Shown: positions 34,359 to 42,002 of the stretch, one piece after another | Numbering within the stretch: position 1 is the first letter of the stretch | Layout: every line of letters starts with the position of its first letter | Assembly (NCBI GenBank): GCA_947628525.1 | Contig: CANRAE010000003.1 | Coordinates: 1 to 43,889, forward strand | Length of the DNA stretch: 43,889 bases | From: an uncultured Bacilli bacterium | GTDB taxonomy: Bacteria > Bacillota_I > Bacilli_A > RF39 > UBA660 | Direction of reading: 5' to 3' | The notes under the pieces: generated by a model | What the model was told of the DNA's origin: nothing | Database searches by the model: none | What the model saw: only the letters and a program-made list of their open reading frames with translations | Made by a program: the position numbers and the translations under genes

Positions 34359-34420
34359 TATTTTAGGAACATTTAATAGTTGGGTGATTGCCAAACTTCA
34401 AGAAGAAGGGAGGCGATAGT

Positions 34421-34504
34421 ATGAATAAGAAGGATTTTTTAATTCTATCTTTAGTAATTCTTATCTTCCTATTAGTATTATTACTATTTATAGTTTTAAT
34501 ATAA
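34421..34504 (+). CDS. Small hydrophobic peptide, probable type I toxin
   Basis: This 27-residue ORF is too short for the ORF track. It reads as MNKKDF and then one continuous membrane helix (ILSLVILIFLLVLLLFIVLI). A strong GGGAGG site lies 7 bases before the ATG. The mRNA ends can pair: AGGAACATTTAATAG-TTGGGTGATTGCCAAA at the 5' side is largely complementary to the region 34550-34590, a fold known from type I toxin mRNAs that delays translation. A convergent antisense RNA with a consensus promoter overlaps the 3' part. Peptides of this build (Fst, TxpA and BsrG types) depolarise or damage membranes. I cannot place it in a named family. Confidence 0.6.
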   Translation: MNKKDFLILSLVILIFLLVLLLFIVLI

Positions 34505-34543
34505 AAAGAAAATCACCTAACTCAACTGCTTTGAATTAGGTGA
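34502..34543 (-). terminator. Hairpin terminator of the antisense RNA
   Basis: TCACCTAACTCAA-CTGCT-TTGAATTAGGTGA is a 13-position stem with one mismatch. On the minus strand it is followed by TTTTCTTTTT, so it should stop the antisense transcript just at the toxin stop codon. Confidence 0.65.
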
Positions 34544-34616
34544 AACCAAACTTTTGGCAACACTCAACACTAGCATATTGAATGTTCCTTTTTTATTTTA
34601 TGCAAGTATCATGCAC
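34505..34616 (-). ncRNA. Putative antisense antitoxin RNA
   Basis: A minus-strand promoter TTGATA (34646-34651) and TATTAT (34623-34628) with a 17-base spacer would start an RNA near 34616. The hairpin at 34513-34543 with its T run would end it after about 110 bases. The RNA is fully complementary to the 3' untranslated part of the toxin mRNA, the arrangement of txpA/RatA and bsrG/SR4. Only sequence evidence is available. Confidence 0.5.
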
Positions 34617-34620
34617 AAAT

Positions 34621-34660
34621 ACATAATAACATAAAAATGCACTTTTATCAAGTACGTTAT
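34621..34660. repeat. Copy 2 of the 40-bp direct repeat, carrying the antisense promoter
   Basis: It matches 34261-34300. Here the inverted repeat is degraded while the minus-strand TTGATA-17-TATTAT remains. Confidence 0.6.
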
Positions 34661-34712
34661 ACATACTCGAATTATCTATTTTTACTCGAATTTTCCGAGT
34701 TTGGTATCAATC

Positions 34713-34788
34713 TGGTGTCCCCAATAGGACTCGAACCCATATCTATCCCTTAGGAGGGGATTGCTCTATCCTGCTGAGCTATGAGGAC
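34713..34788 (-). tRNA. tRNA-Arg (anticodon CCT)
   Basis: The minus strand folds into a full cloverleaf of 76 bases. The acceptor stem is GTCCTCA/TGGGGAC, the D arm GCTC/GAGC, the anticodon stem ATCCC/GGGAT with loop CTCCTAA (anticodon CCT, reads AGG), and the T arm ATGGG-TTCGAGT-CCTAT. The 3' CCA is encoded. It is a single tRNA next to the toxin-antitoxin module. Confidence 0.97.
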
Positions 34789-34868
34789 ATATTTAGATTA
34801 TAGCACAAATTAATAAGATAATAAAGTGTAAAGTACAAATGAAAAAAAGTGTGTTATCTAGACTCTTA

Positions 34869-34877
34869 TGATATAAT
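34869..34877 (+). promoter_or_regulatory. Extended -10 promoter of the glycosyltransferase operon
   Basis: TGA-TATAAT lies 18 bases before the ATG; no convincing -35 is present. Confidence 0.5.
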
Positions 34878-34895
34878 AAAAAAGAGGTTGGTCTT

Positions 34896-35852
34896 ATGAA
34901 ATATAGTATTATTGTTCCTGTTTATAATGTAAGTAAATATATTAGTAAATGTTTAGCAAGCATTAAGCAGCAATCTTATGATAATTTTGAAGTAATTATT
35001 GTTAACGATGGTACTACCGATAATAGTATGGAAATGATTACTCCGTTTGTTAAAAAAGATAAGCGTTTTAAAGTTTATAATAAAGAAAATGGTGGACTTA
35101 GTGATGCCCGAAATTTTGGCGTTCAATACGCTTGTGGGGATATTATACTTTTTGTTGATGGTGATGATTATATTGATCAAGATTTACTATTAAAGTTAGA
35201 TGAAGAATTTCAAAAAAGTAGGGATATAGACGTAGTTAGATTACAATTAAGATTAGTAAATGATGAAGGCACAGTTTTAGAACAACCACAATATTATGTT
35301 TTTTCTAATTTAGATGCCATTAGTGCTTATCCCATATTAATTAAAAACGTTTATGTCGATGTAGCTTGGGGTTATGCATATCGAAAAGACTTTTTTATCA
35401 ATAATAAATTTGCTTATGCCAAAGGTAAAATAAATGAAGATTTCGGTTTAACACATTTAATTTTATTAAAAGCTAACCATCTTTCTTCTATATCATATAT
35501 TGGTTATAATTATGTCCAAAGAGAAGGAAGTATTATGAATTCCAAAAATAGGGGGCAAAATCTTAGAAAAGTATATGATACTTTATATCATATTGATAAC
35601 TATATACAAATTTTAAAAAATGACACTAGTATACCTTTATCAAATAAAAAAATTTTAATTAATTATTTATTAAATACTTTGATACATCGAGCTAACTTAT
35701 TAGAAGATGACGATTTAAAACAATATATTAAAAATTTAAAACAAAGAAAAATATATAAATATTTTCCTAATAATACTAAAAAAGATAAAATAAGACGATC
35801 AGTAGTAAGATTTAACTTATCTTCTTATGTTTTAAAAAATAGAAATAAATAG
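34896..35852 (+). CDS. Family 2 glycosyltransferase
   Basis: Transfers a sugar from a nucleotide-sugar donor, probably to a cell-surface glycan. The GT-A fold begins with YSIIVPVYNVSKYISKCLASI. The nucleotide-binding VIIVNDGTTDNS and the metal-binding VDGDDYID (DxD type) follow, with ENGGLSDARNFG between them. A later FGLTHLILLKA block fits the acceptor side. At 318 residues it is a stand-alone enzyme without membrane helices. Acceptor and sugar cannot be told. It starts a run of closely spaced genes through tgt (9-15-bp gaps and one overlap), with GAGGTTGG before the ATG. Confidence 0.92.
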   Translation: MKYSIIVPVYNVSKYISKCLASIKQQSYDNFEVIIVNDGTTDNSMEMITPFVKKDKRFKVYNKENGGLSDARNFGVQYACGDIILFVDGDDYIDQDLLLKLDEEFQKSRDIDVVRLQLRLVNDEGTVLEQPQYYVFSNLDAISAYPILIKNVYVDVAWGYAYRKDFFINNKFAYAKGKINEDFGLTHLILLKANHLSSISYIGYNYVQREGSIMNSKNRGQNLRKVYDTLYHIDNYIQILKNDTSIPLSNKKILINYLLNTLIHRANLLEDDDLKQYIKNLKQRKIYKYFPNNTKKDKIRRSVVRFNLSSYVLKNRNK

Positions 35853-35861
35853 AGGTGGATT

Positions 35862-36368
35862 ATGAGTAAAACAGTAGTAAGAGATTGTAGTAGAAAAGAA
35901 CATTTAAGTTGGGATGAATATTTTATGTCTATTGCTATATTAACTTCTATGCGTAGCAAAGATCCTAATACGCAAGTAGGGGCATGTATTGTATCAGCTG
36001 ATAATAGGATATTATCGATCGGATATAATGGTACTCCTAATGGTTATAAAGATGAAGAATTTCCGTGGTCTAGGGAAGGGGAACCTTTGGATACTAAATA
36101 TTTGTATGTTTGTCATGCTGAACTTAATGCTATTCTAAATTTTAGAGGCGGAAGAAGGGAATTAGAAGGATCTAGAATATATGTGGATTTGTTCCCTTGT
36201 AACGAATGTAGTAAAGCTATTATTCAGTGTGGTATTAAAGAAGTTGTTTATTTAAGAGACAAATATAGCGATACTGATAGTGTTATTGCTTCAAAAAGAT
36301 TATTAGATAAATGCGGAGTAACATATAGACAAATGGACTTAAAAAAACAAATTAGTGTTAATAATTAA
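35862..36368 (+). CDS. Deoxycytidylate deaminase (ComEB family)
   Basis: Converts dCMP to dUMP for thymidylate synthesis. The zinc site is clear: CHAELNAILN holds the histidine and catalytic glutamate, and PCNECSKAI the two cysteines. The N-terminal WDEYFMSIAILTSMRSKDPNTQVGA and the substrate region GYNGTPNG are typical. Its 168 residues are normal. In B. subtilis the homolog comEB sits between comEA and comEC; here it is 2.5 kb downstream, in a different operon. AGAGGTGG precedes the ATG. Confidence 0.94.
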   Translation: MSKTVVRDCSRKEHLSWDEYFMSIAILTSMRSKDPNTQVGACIVSADNRILSIGYNGTPNGYKDEEFPWSREGEPLDTKYLYVCHAELNAILNFRGGRRELEGSRIYVDLFPCNECSKAIIQCGIKEVVYLRDKYSDTDSVIASKRLLDKCGVTYRQMDLKKQISVNN

Positions 36369-36382
36369 GGAGGTACTAATAA

Positions 36383-37055
36383 ATGGCTAAACCAATTATT
36401 GGAATTATAGGAAGAGCTGATTGTAGCGATACATATAGTACTATTAGTGTTTTAGAAGCATATCGTCGCGCTATTATAATGAGTGGTGGTAATCCTATTT
36501 TAATTTTACCTCCCCAAAATATTGATTATTATGATTTTGCCCCTAAAAACGTTGATCATTTAACGATTGGGGAAGAAGAAATGATTATAGATCAAATTAA
36601 ATTATGTGATGGTATTTTAATGCCAGGTGGTAATAAAAGGTATGAATATGATCATTTCATAACTAATTACTGTTTAAATAAAAATATTCCTATTTTAGGA
36701 ATTTGTTTAGGTATGCAGTTACTGGCTATGCATATTAAGCAAAATACATTAGTAGCAATTTTAGATAATTCTCACAAACTAAAAAGTGATGAAGCGCATC
36801 ATGTTACGCTAGATCCTAATTCTAAATTATGTCAAATTATCGGTACTACGCAATTAGATGTTAATAGTAGTCATAGTTTTAAAGTATCTGATGTAGGTGA
36901 TTTTAGTGTTGTCGGTCTAGCAAGCGATGGCACTATTGAAGCAATTGAACGTAAAGATAAAACTTTTGCCATCGGAGTACAATGGCATCCAGAACGCTTA
37001 ATGGATCATATAGAAAATAGGCGTTTATTTAATTATTTTATAGAGGTATGTCAAA

Positions 37056-37072
<17 letters not shown>
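36383..37072 (+). CDS. Class I glutamine amidotransferase-like hydrolase (peptidase C26, PuuD type)
   Basis: The family hydrolyses gamma-glutamyl bonds, for example gamma-glutamyl-GABA. The nucleophile is Cys108 in GICLGMQLLA, with His202 and Glu204 in QWHPERL completing the triad. The N-terminal PIIGIIGRA and DGILMPGG fit. The usual second half of the oxyanion signature is present, but the protein is short (229 residues) and lacks part of the helical insert seen in PuuD. The substrate is unknown; cell-wall or polyamine related amides are possible. AAGGAGG lies before the ATG. Its end overlaps the DUF1653 gene by 17 bases. Confidence 0.88.
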
Positions 37073-38413
<1,341 letters not shown>

Positions 38414-38424
38414 TAGGGTTTTGA

Positions 38425-38453
38425 TTGACAAAAGAAATGGTAAATAGTAAAAT
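38425..38453 (+). promoter_or_regulatory. Promoter of the pilin-like gene
   Basis: TTGACA and TAAAAT are separated by exactly 17 bases, 25 bases before the ATG. Confidence 0.75.
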
Positions 38454-38477
38454 TTAATTGTACAAGGGGTTGATAAA

Positions 38478-39614
38478 ATGCCAAAAAAAGAAAAAAAGTT
38501 TTTCAGTGAATTTGGTTTTACTTTAATTGAACTTTTAGCGGTCATTATTATTTTAGGGGTTTTATTATTAATTGCTGTTCCTGCTGTTAGTCGATATATA
38601 GATAGTTCAAGAAAGAACTCTTATATATCATCAGTTAAGGCTTTGGTAGATTCAGTTTCAGTTTCAATAAATTCTTTGGAGTTACCTTTTACACCAACAG
38701 CCAAACAAGCAGTAATTGTTCCTTTTTCAGCTATACATGTGGAAAGAGGTAAAGCTAATGTTAAATCACCATATGCTAATTATGATCCTGATAGAAGTTA
38801 TATTATTGTTACTTATGAAAATGGTGGATATAATTATTATGTTTCAGCAGTTGATGAAAGTGGTCATGGCATTCCGTTTGTTAAAGATAGTAATATTACG
38901 ACTAATGCTATAACAATTGATAAAAAAGAACTAGATAATAATGTTATCCCATTATCAACAATTAAAAGTGGTAAAGTAATTGATACTGATTTTTTAACGA
39001 TGAAATACGTTGAATCAAAGGGCGAATATTTAAAAATATCATTATGTTATGTCCCTTATACAAGAGGATCAGTCATCAAATTAAAGGATGAAAGTTTATG
39101 GTATGCCACTCTTGATAGTAATGAAGATGAAGAAATGATCAATTTAGTTAGTTATTATCATATGGAGACAGATTCTTCTTTATATGGTTTACAAAGTAGT
39201 AGTAAAACTTCTCCTGTAATATCTTTTCATGGTAATCAATCTGTTAATAGTTATGATGAATCTTCTATTAAATTAGTGGCAGATGCTATTGTATCAGCTG
39301 CGAAAATTAAATTAGCTGCTAATGGACTAAATATGGCTAATTCAACTGTTAGAATGCCATTAGTTGAAGATTTTGGTTGTTCATTAACCGCTTGGACTTG
39401 TATTGGTAATGTTCAAGAATTACGTTATTTTAAAACAGGTGGTGATGGTTACTTTTGGACGACCCAAAAAGATCCTGAGCGTGAAAATTGGTTTATTGCC
39501 ATAGGACCAGATGGTAAACAATTAGCAACGGCGGAAAATAAACGTGGTATTAGGATAATTTTAAATACCTTAAAATCTAATATTGATAAACAAGGTACTA
39601 AACAATTAAATTAA
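38478..39614 (+). CDS. Large type IV pilin-like protein with a C-terminal lectin-fold-like domain
   Basis: A type IV prepilin leader is clear: MPKKEKKFFSEFG then FTLIELLAVIIILGVLL, with cleavage expected after Gly13 and Glu at mature position 5. Usual pilins have 100-200 residues; this has 378. The second half (from about 185) contains SLWYATLDSNEDEEMINLVSYY, RMPLVEDFG, two nearby cysteines (CSLTAWTC), DGYFWTT and RGIRIILNTL. This order resembles DUF6273 / formylglycine-generating-type or C-type-lectin-like folds that decorate exported proteins in gut Firmicutes; that assignment is by eye. It could be a tip adhesin or an unusual pilus subunit. The prepilin peptidase at 19324 is the likely processing enzyme. 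It is a single-gene unit. Confidence 0.8.
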   Translation: MPKKEKKFFSEFGFTLIELLAVIIILGVLLLIAVPAVSRYIDSSRKNSYISSVKALVDSVSVSINSLELPFTPTAKQAVIVPFSAIHVERGKANVKSPYANYDPDRSYIIVTYENGGYNYYVSAVDESGHGIPFVKDSNITTNAITIDKKELDNNVIPLSTIKSGKVIDTDFLTMKYVESKGEYLKISLCYVPYTRGSVIKLKDESLWYATLDSNEDEEMINLVSYYHMETDSSLYGLQSSSKTSPVISFHGNQSVNSYDESSIKLVADAIVSAAKIKLAANGLNMANSTVRMPLVEDFGCSLTAWTCIGNVQELRYFKTGGDGYFWTTQKDPERENWFIAIGPDGKQLATAENKRGIRIILNTLKSNIDKQGTKQLN

Positions 39615-39639
39615 GAGTTCACAATCAGAACTCTTTTTT
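39613..39639 (+). terminator. Intrinsic terminator of the pilin-like gene
   Basis: AAGAGTTC-ACAATCA-GAACTCTT with seven T at and after the arm. Confidence 0.9.
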
Positions 39640-39641
39640 TA

Positions 39642-39998
39642 TCATGACTTTAATTTGCTAATAATACTACCTAAAACAGAAGATATTAATATTATTACAT
39701 AAAAAACTAATGAGGATAAGTTAATGCTTTTATCAAAAAAGAAAGATGATAAGATAAAAACCAAAAAAATCATTAAACTTCCAATTTTTAATCCCTCAAT
39801 ATAACCTTTTTTATTACTTTTTCTGCCAATATAAAAGCCACCTACGAACATAGCAATAATGATACTTACTATTTCTAAAATATTTGAAGTACTAATACTA
39901 ATAACATTAAAATAACTAAGAGTACCTACTATCAAAGATAAAATAATAATACTGATAAAAATATACATATAGCTTTTTAAATACTTAATTAAAAACAC
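39642..39998 (-). CDS. TIGR04086 / DUF3792 family membrane protein
   Basis: The 118-residue protein has four membrane helices and the family-typical loop GGFYIGRKSNKKGYIEGLKIG between helices 2 and 3. The family is widespread in Firmicutes and its function is unknown. The start is GTG at 39998, 7 bases after AGGAAG. It is convergent with the pilin-like gene and divergent from YetF. Confidence 0.8.
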   Translation of the reverse strand: MFLIKYLKSYMYIFISIIILSLIVGTLSYFNVISISTSNILEIVSIIIAMFVGGFYIGRKSNKKGYIEGLKIGSLMIFLVFILSSFFFDKSINLSSLVFYVIILISSVLGSIISKLKS

Positions 39999-40020
39999 AA
40001 AATCACTTCCTAATAAAAAA

Positions 40021-40055
40021 TATGATTAGTATAAAAAAATATACCTTTAATCATA
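40021..40055. promoter_or_regulatory. Long hairpin in the divergent region before the TIGR04086 and YetF genes
   Basis: TATGATTA-GTATA / TATAC-(CTT)-TAATCATA forms 13 pairs with a three-base bulge. On the minus strand it is followed by six T, so it looks like a terminator inside the 5' leader of the minus-strand gene, or a stop for antisense transcription from the YetF side. Confidence 0.45.
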
Positions 40056-40074
40056 ATAATATTAGGAGGCACCT

Positions 40075-40722
40075 ATGGACTATTTTATTGTTTTGTTTAG
40101 AACTATGTTATTTTATTTGATCATTACAGCTATATATCGTTTTATGGGTAAACGAGAGATTGGCCAATTAGGTATGGTAGATTTGATCGTATCTATTTTA
40201 ATTGCGGAGTTAGCTGCCATGGCTATTGAAAATAGAAGTGATAGTCTTTGGTTATCGTTACTACCTATTTTATTATTAGTTATCGTGCAAATAGGAATGT
40301 CATATTTATCTTTAAAAAATACTAAGATCAGAAATTTATTTGATGGCAGTCCATCAGTAATAATAAATAGAGGTAAAATAAATTTTAAAGAAATGATTAA
40401 TCAACGTTATAATATTGATGACTTATTAACGCAACTTCGTGAAAAACATATTCGCAGTATTGAAGAAGTTGATTATGCGGTATTAGAAACCAGTGGTAAA
40501 TTATCTGTCTTTAAAAAAGATAATAAATTATTTGGAGAATATCCTTTACCATTGATTCTTGATGGTGAAATTGATAATGATACTTTAAGACAAATAAATA
40601 AAGATGAAAAATGGTTAGAAAAAATGTTGCAAGATGAAAATGTAGAGTTACAGAATATTTTTTATGCTTTTTATCGGAATAAAAAATTGTTTTTAATTAA
40701 AGATAGTGATCTACGTAAGTAA
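40075..40722 (+). CDS. YetF/DUF421 family membrane protein
   Basis: The 215-residue protein has three N-terminal membrane helices followed by a cytoplasmic/outer domain. The signature MLFYLIITAIYRFMGKREIGQL and later GMVDLIVSILIAELAAMAI are typical of DUF421. The soluble part has NRGKINFKEMINQRYNIDDLLTQLR and SIEEVDYAVLETSGKLSVF, also family features. In spore formers relatives (SpoVA-neighbour YetF/2Duf) affect membranes and dormancy, but in this organism no sporulation role can be claimed. A strong GGAGG site precedes the ATG. Confidence 0.92.
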   Translation: MDYFIVLFRTMLFYLIITAIYRFMGKREIGQLGMVDLIVSILIAELAAMAIENRSDSLWLSLLPILLLVIVQIGMSYLSLKNTKIRNLFDGSPSVIINRGKINFKEMINQRYNIDDLLTQLREKHIRSIEEVDYAVLETSGKLSVFKKDNKLFGEYPLPLILDGEIDNDTLRQINKDEKWLEKMLQDENVELQNIFYAFYRNKKLFLIKDSDLRK

Positions 40723-40755
40723 AGAATAAGGATTAAATGGCTTTTAGATAATAAG

Positions 40756-40785
40756 AAAGTTCTTCACAAAATGGAGAACTTTTTA
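40756..40785 (+). terminator. Intrinsic terminator of the YetF gene
   Basis: AAAGTTCT-TCACAAAATGG-AGAACTTT followed by two further T. It isolates the TIR-STING operon from upstream transcription. Confidence 0.8.
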
Positions 40786-40819
40786 CTATGCAAATAAAAA
40801 ATAGAGTAGTGCAATAAAG

Positions 40820-40851
40820 TTGACTAAAAAAAAGATTTGTGCTAATCTTTT
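40820..40851 (+). promoter_or_regulatory. Promoter and inverted repeat of the TIR-STING/RyR operon
   Basis: TTGACT and TAATCT are separated by 17 bases, with TGC as extended -10. A perfect inverted repeat AAAAGATT-TGTGCT-AATCTTTT (40830-40851) covers the -10. It could be an operator. The regulator is not known. Confidence 0.6.
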
Positions 40852-40872
40852 CCTAGAAAAGGTGGGTATAAA

Positions 40873-41985
40873 ATGCGTAAAATTAATATTGTTATTTTTT
40901 CATCAGGGGTTAGTGAAAAAAAGGGGACATTAAATAATTTAATTAATGCTTTAGATACTCGTGGGTATAATTGTTTTTGTTGGCGTGATTTATTTATAAA
41001 TGCTAATACGCAAAATAATATTGCCCTTCTTCCCATGTTAATAAAAAAAATTCCTACCTTTGATTTTGCTATATTAATATGCGAAGGACATGATAATACA
41101 ACTATGTTTAGAAATAATGAATATATAACAGTACCATCAATGCGCGATAATGTTTTATTTGAAATAGGATTATGTTCTATGGCCTTAGGTTTATCACGTG
41201 TAATATTACTTACGGATAATAAAGTCCATATGCCCGAAGATTTAGTGGGAATAAACGGATCCTTAGCTTTAAAACATATTATCTTTAATTACAAAGAAAT
41301 AGATAAAGCCGTTGATGACATTGATAAACATATTTTAAACAATAGAGATAATTACAATTATGAAACCATTATAGAAGATATAGATAAGTATATCAAAGAT
41401 AATAAAAAATATATTTCTCCCGTAGTTATAGGTGCAGCCACGTCAATTGCCATAGGATATGCCAATAATTTTATTATTCGCCTTTTAGAACATATATTAG
41501 ATGGTTTTGAAACTGAAAATCAAAAATTAATCTTCAAAAAAGAAAATATATTCTTACATATTATTATCCCAGAACATTATGATGATAATACCGTTAATAA
41601 AGCTTTACTTATCCAAAGTAAATTTAAAAAAGGAAAATTGATGACAGCAAGACATAGGGAATTAGATTTTAATTATGAAATAAAAGATAATAATCTCTAT
41701 ATATATGACTATCCTACATCATTAGTTACATCTTATAGTACGGCTAAAATGATTTTAGATATCGATGCTGATGATGGTCAAGATTATTTGGCGAAAGAAA
41801 GATTTAATGATAAAGAATTAGATCTATTTATTGTAACTTTACAAAATATTTTACAAGAAAAATATATAATTACTACTATTGACTTATATTATCCTAATAT
41901 TTCTAATAAGCGAAAACAAAAAATAGTTAAAAATATATGTTATATATTAGAAAATAACTTTATAATTGAACAAAAAGATTATTAA
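40873..41985 (+). CDS. TIR-like domain fused to a bacterial STING domain (cyclic-nucleotide-gated effector)
   Basis: Residues 1-160 form a TIR-like nucleotide-binding domain of the Cap12/PF10137 type, with MRDNVLFEIGL (Glu97 at the NAD-glycohydrolase position) and MPEDLVGINGS. Residues 180-345 read as STING: IGAATSIAIGYANNFIIRLLE, FLHIIIPEHYDDNTVNKA, YDYPTSLVTSYSTAKMIL, then KELDLFIVTLQNILQEKY. In known TIR-STING proteins of CBASS defence, cyclic dinucleotide binding makes STING assemble into filaments and the TIR destroys NAD to stop infection. The 370 residues fit that plan without membrane helices. AGGTGG precedes the ATG. Normally a CD-NTase gene is adjacent; none is here, and the partner is an RyR membrane protein 17 bp downstream. 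The domain calls are by eye, and the STING part is less certain than the TIR. Confidence 0.8.
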   Translation: MRKINIVIFSSGVSEKKGTLNNLINALDTRGYNCFCWRDLFINANTQNNIALLPMLIKKIPTFDFAILICEGHDNTTMFRNNEYITVPSMRDNVLFEIGLCSMALGLSRVILLTDNKVHMPEDLVGINGSLALKHIIFNYKEIDKAVDDIDKHILNNRDNYNYETIIEDIDKYIKDNKKYISPVVIGAATSIAIGYANNFIIRLLEHILDGFETENQKLIFKKENIFLHIIIPEHYDDNTVNKALLIQSKFKKGKLMTARHRELDFNYEIKDNNLYIYDYPTSLVTSYSTAKMILDIDADDGQDYLAKERFNDKELDLFIVTLQNILQEKYIITTIDLYYPNISNKRKQKIVKNICYILENNFIIEQKDY

Positions 41986-42002
41986 AACGAAAGGAATTAA
42001 TT

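Noticed and set aside
40075-40722. YetF gene as first member of the STING operon
   Set aside because: A strong terminator (40756-40785) and a separate promoter with extended -10 lie between them.
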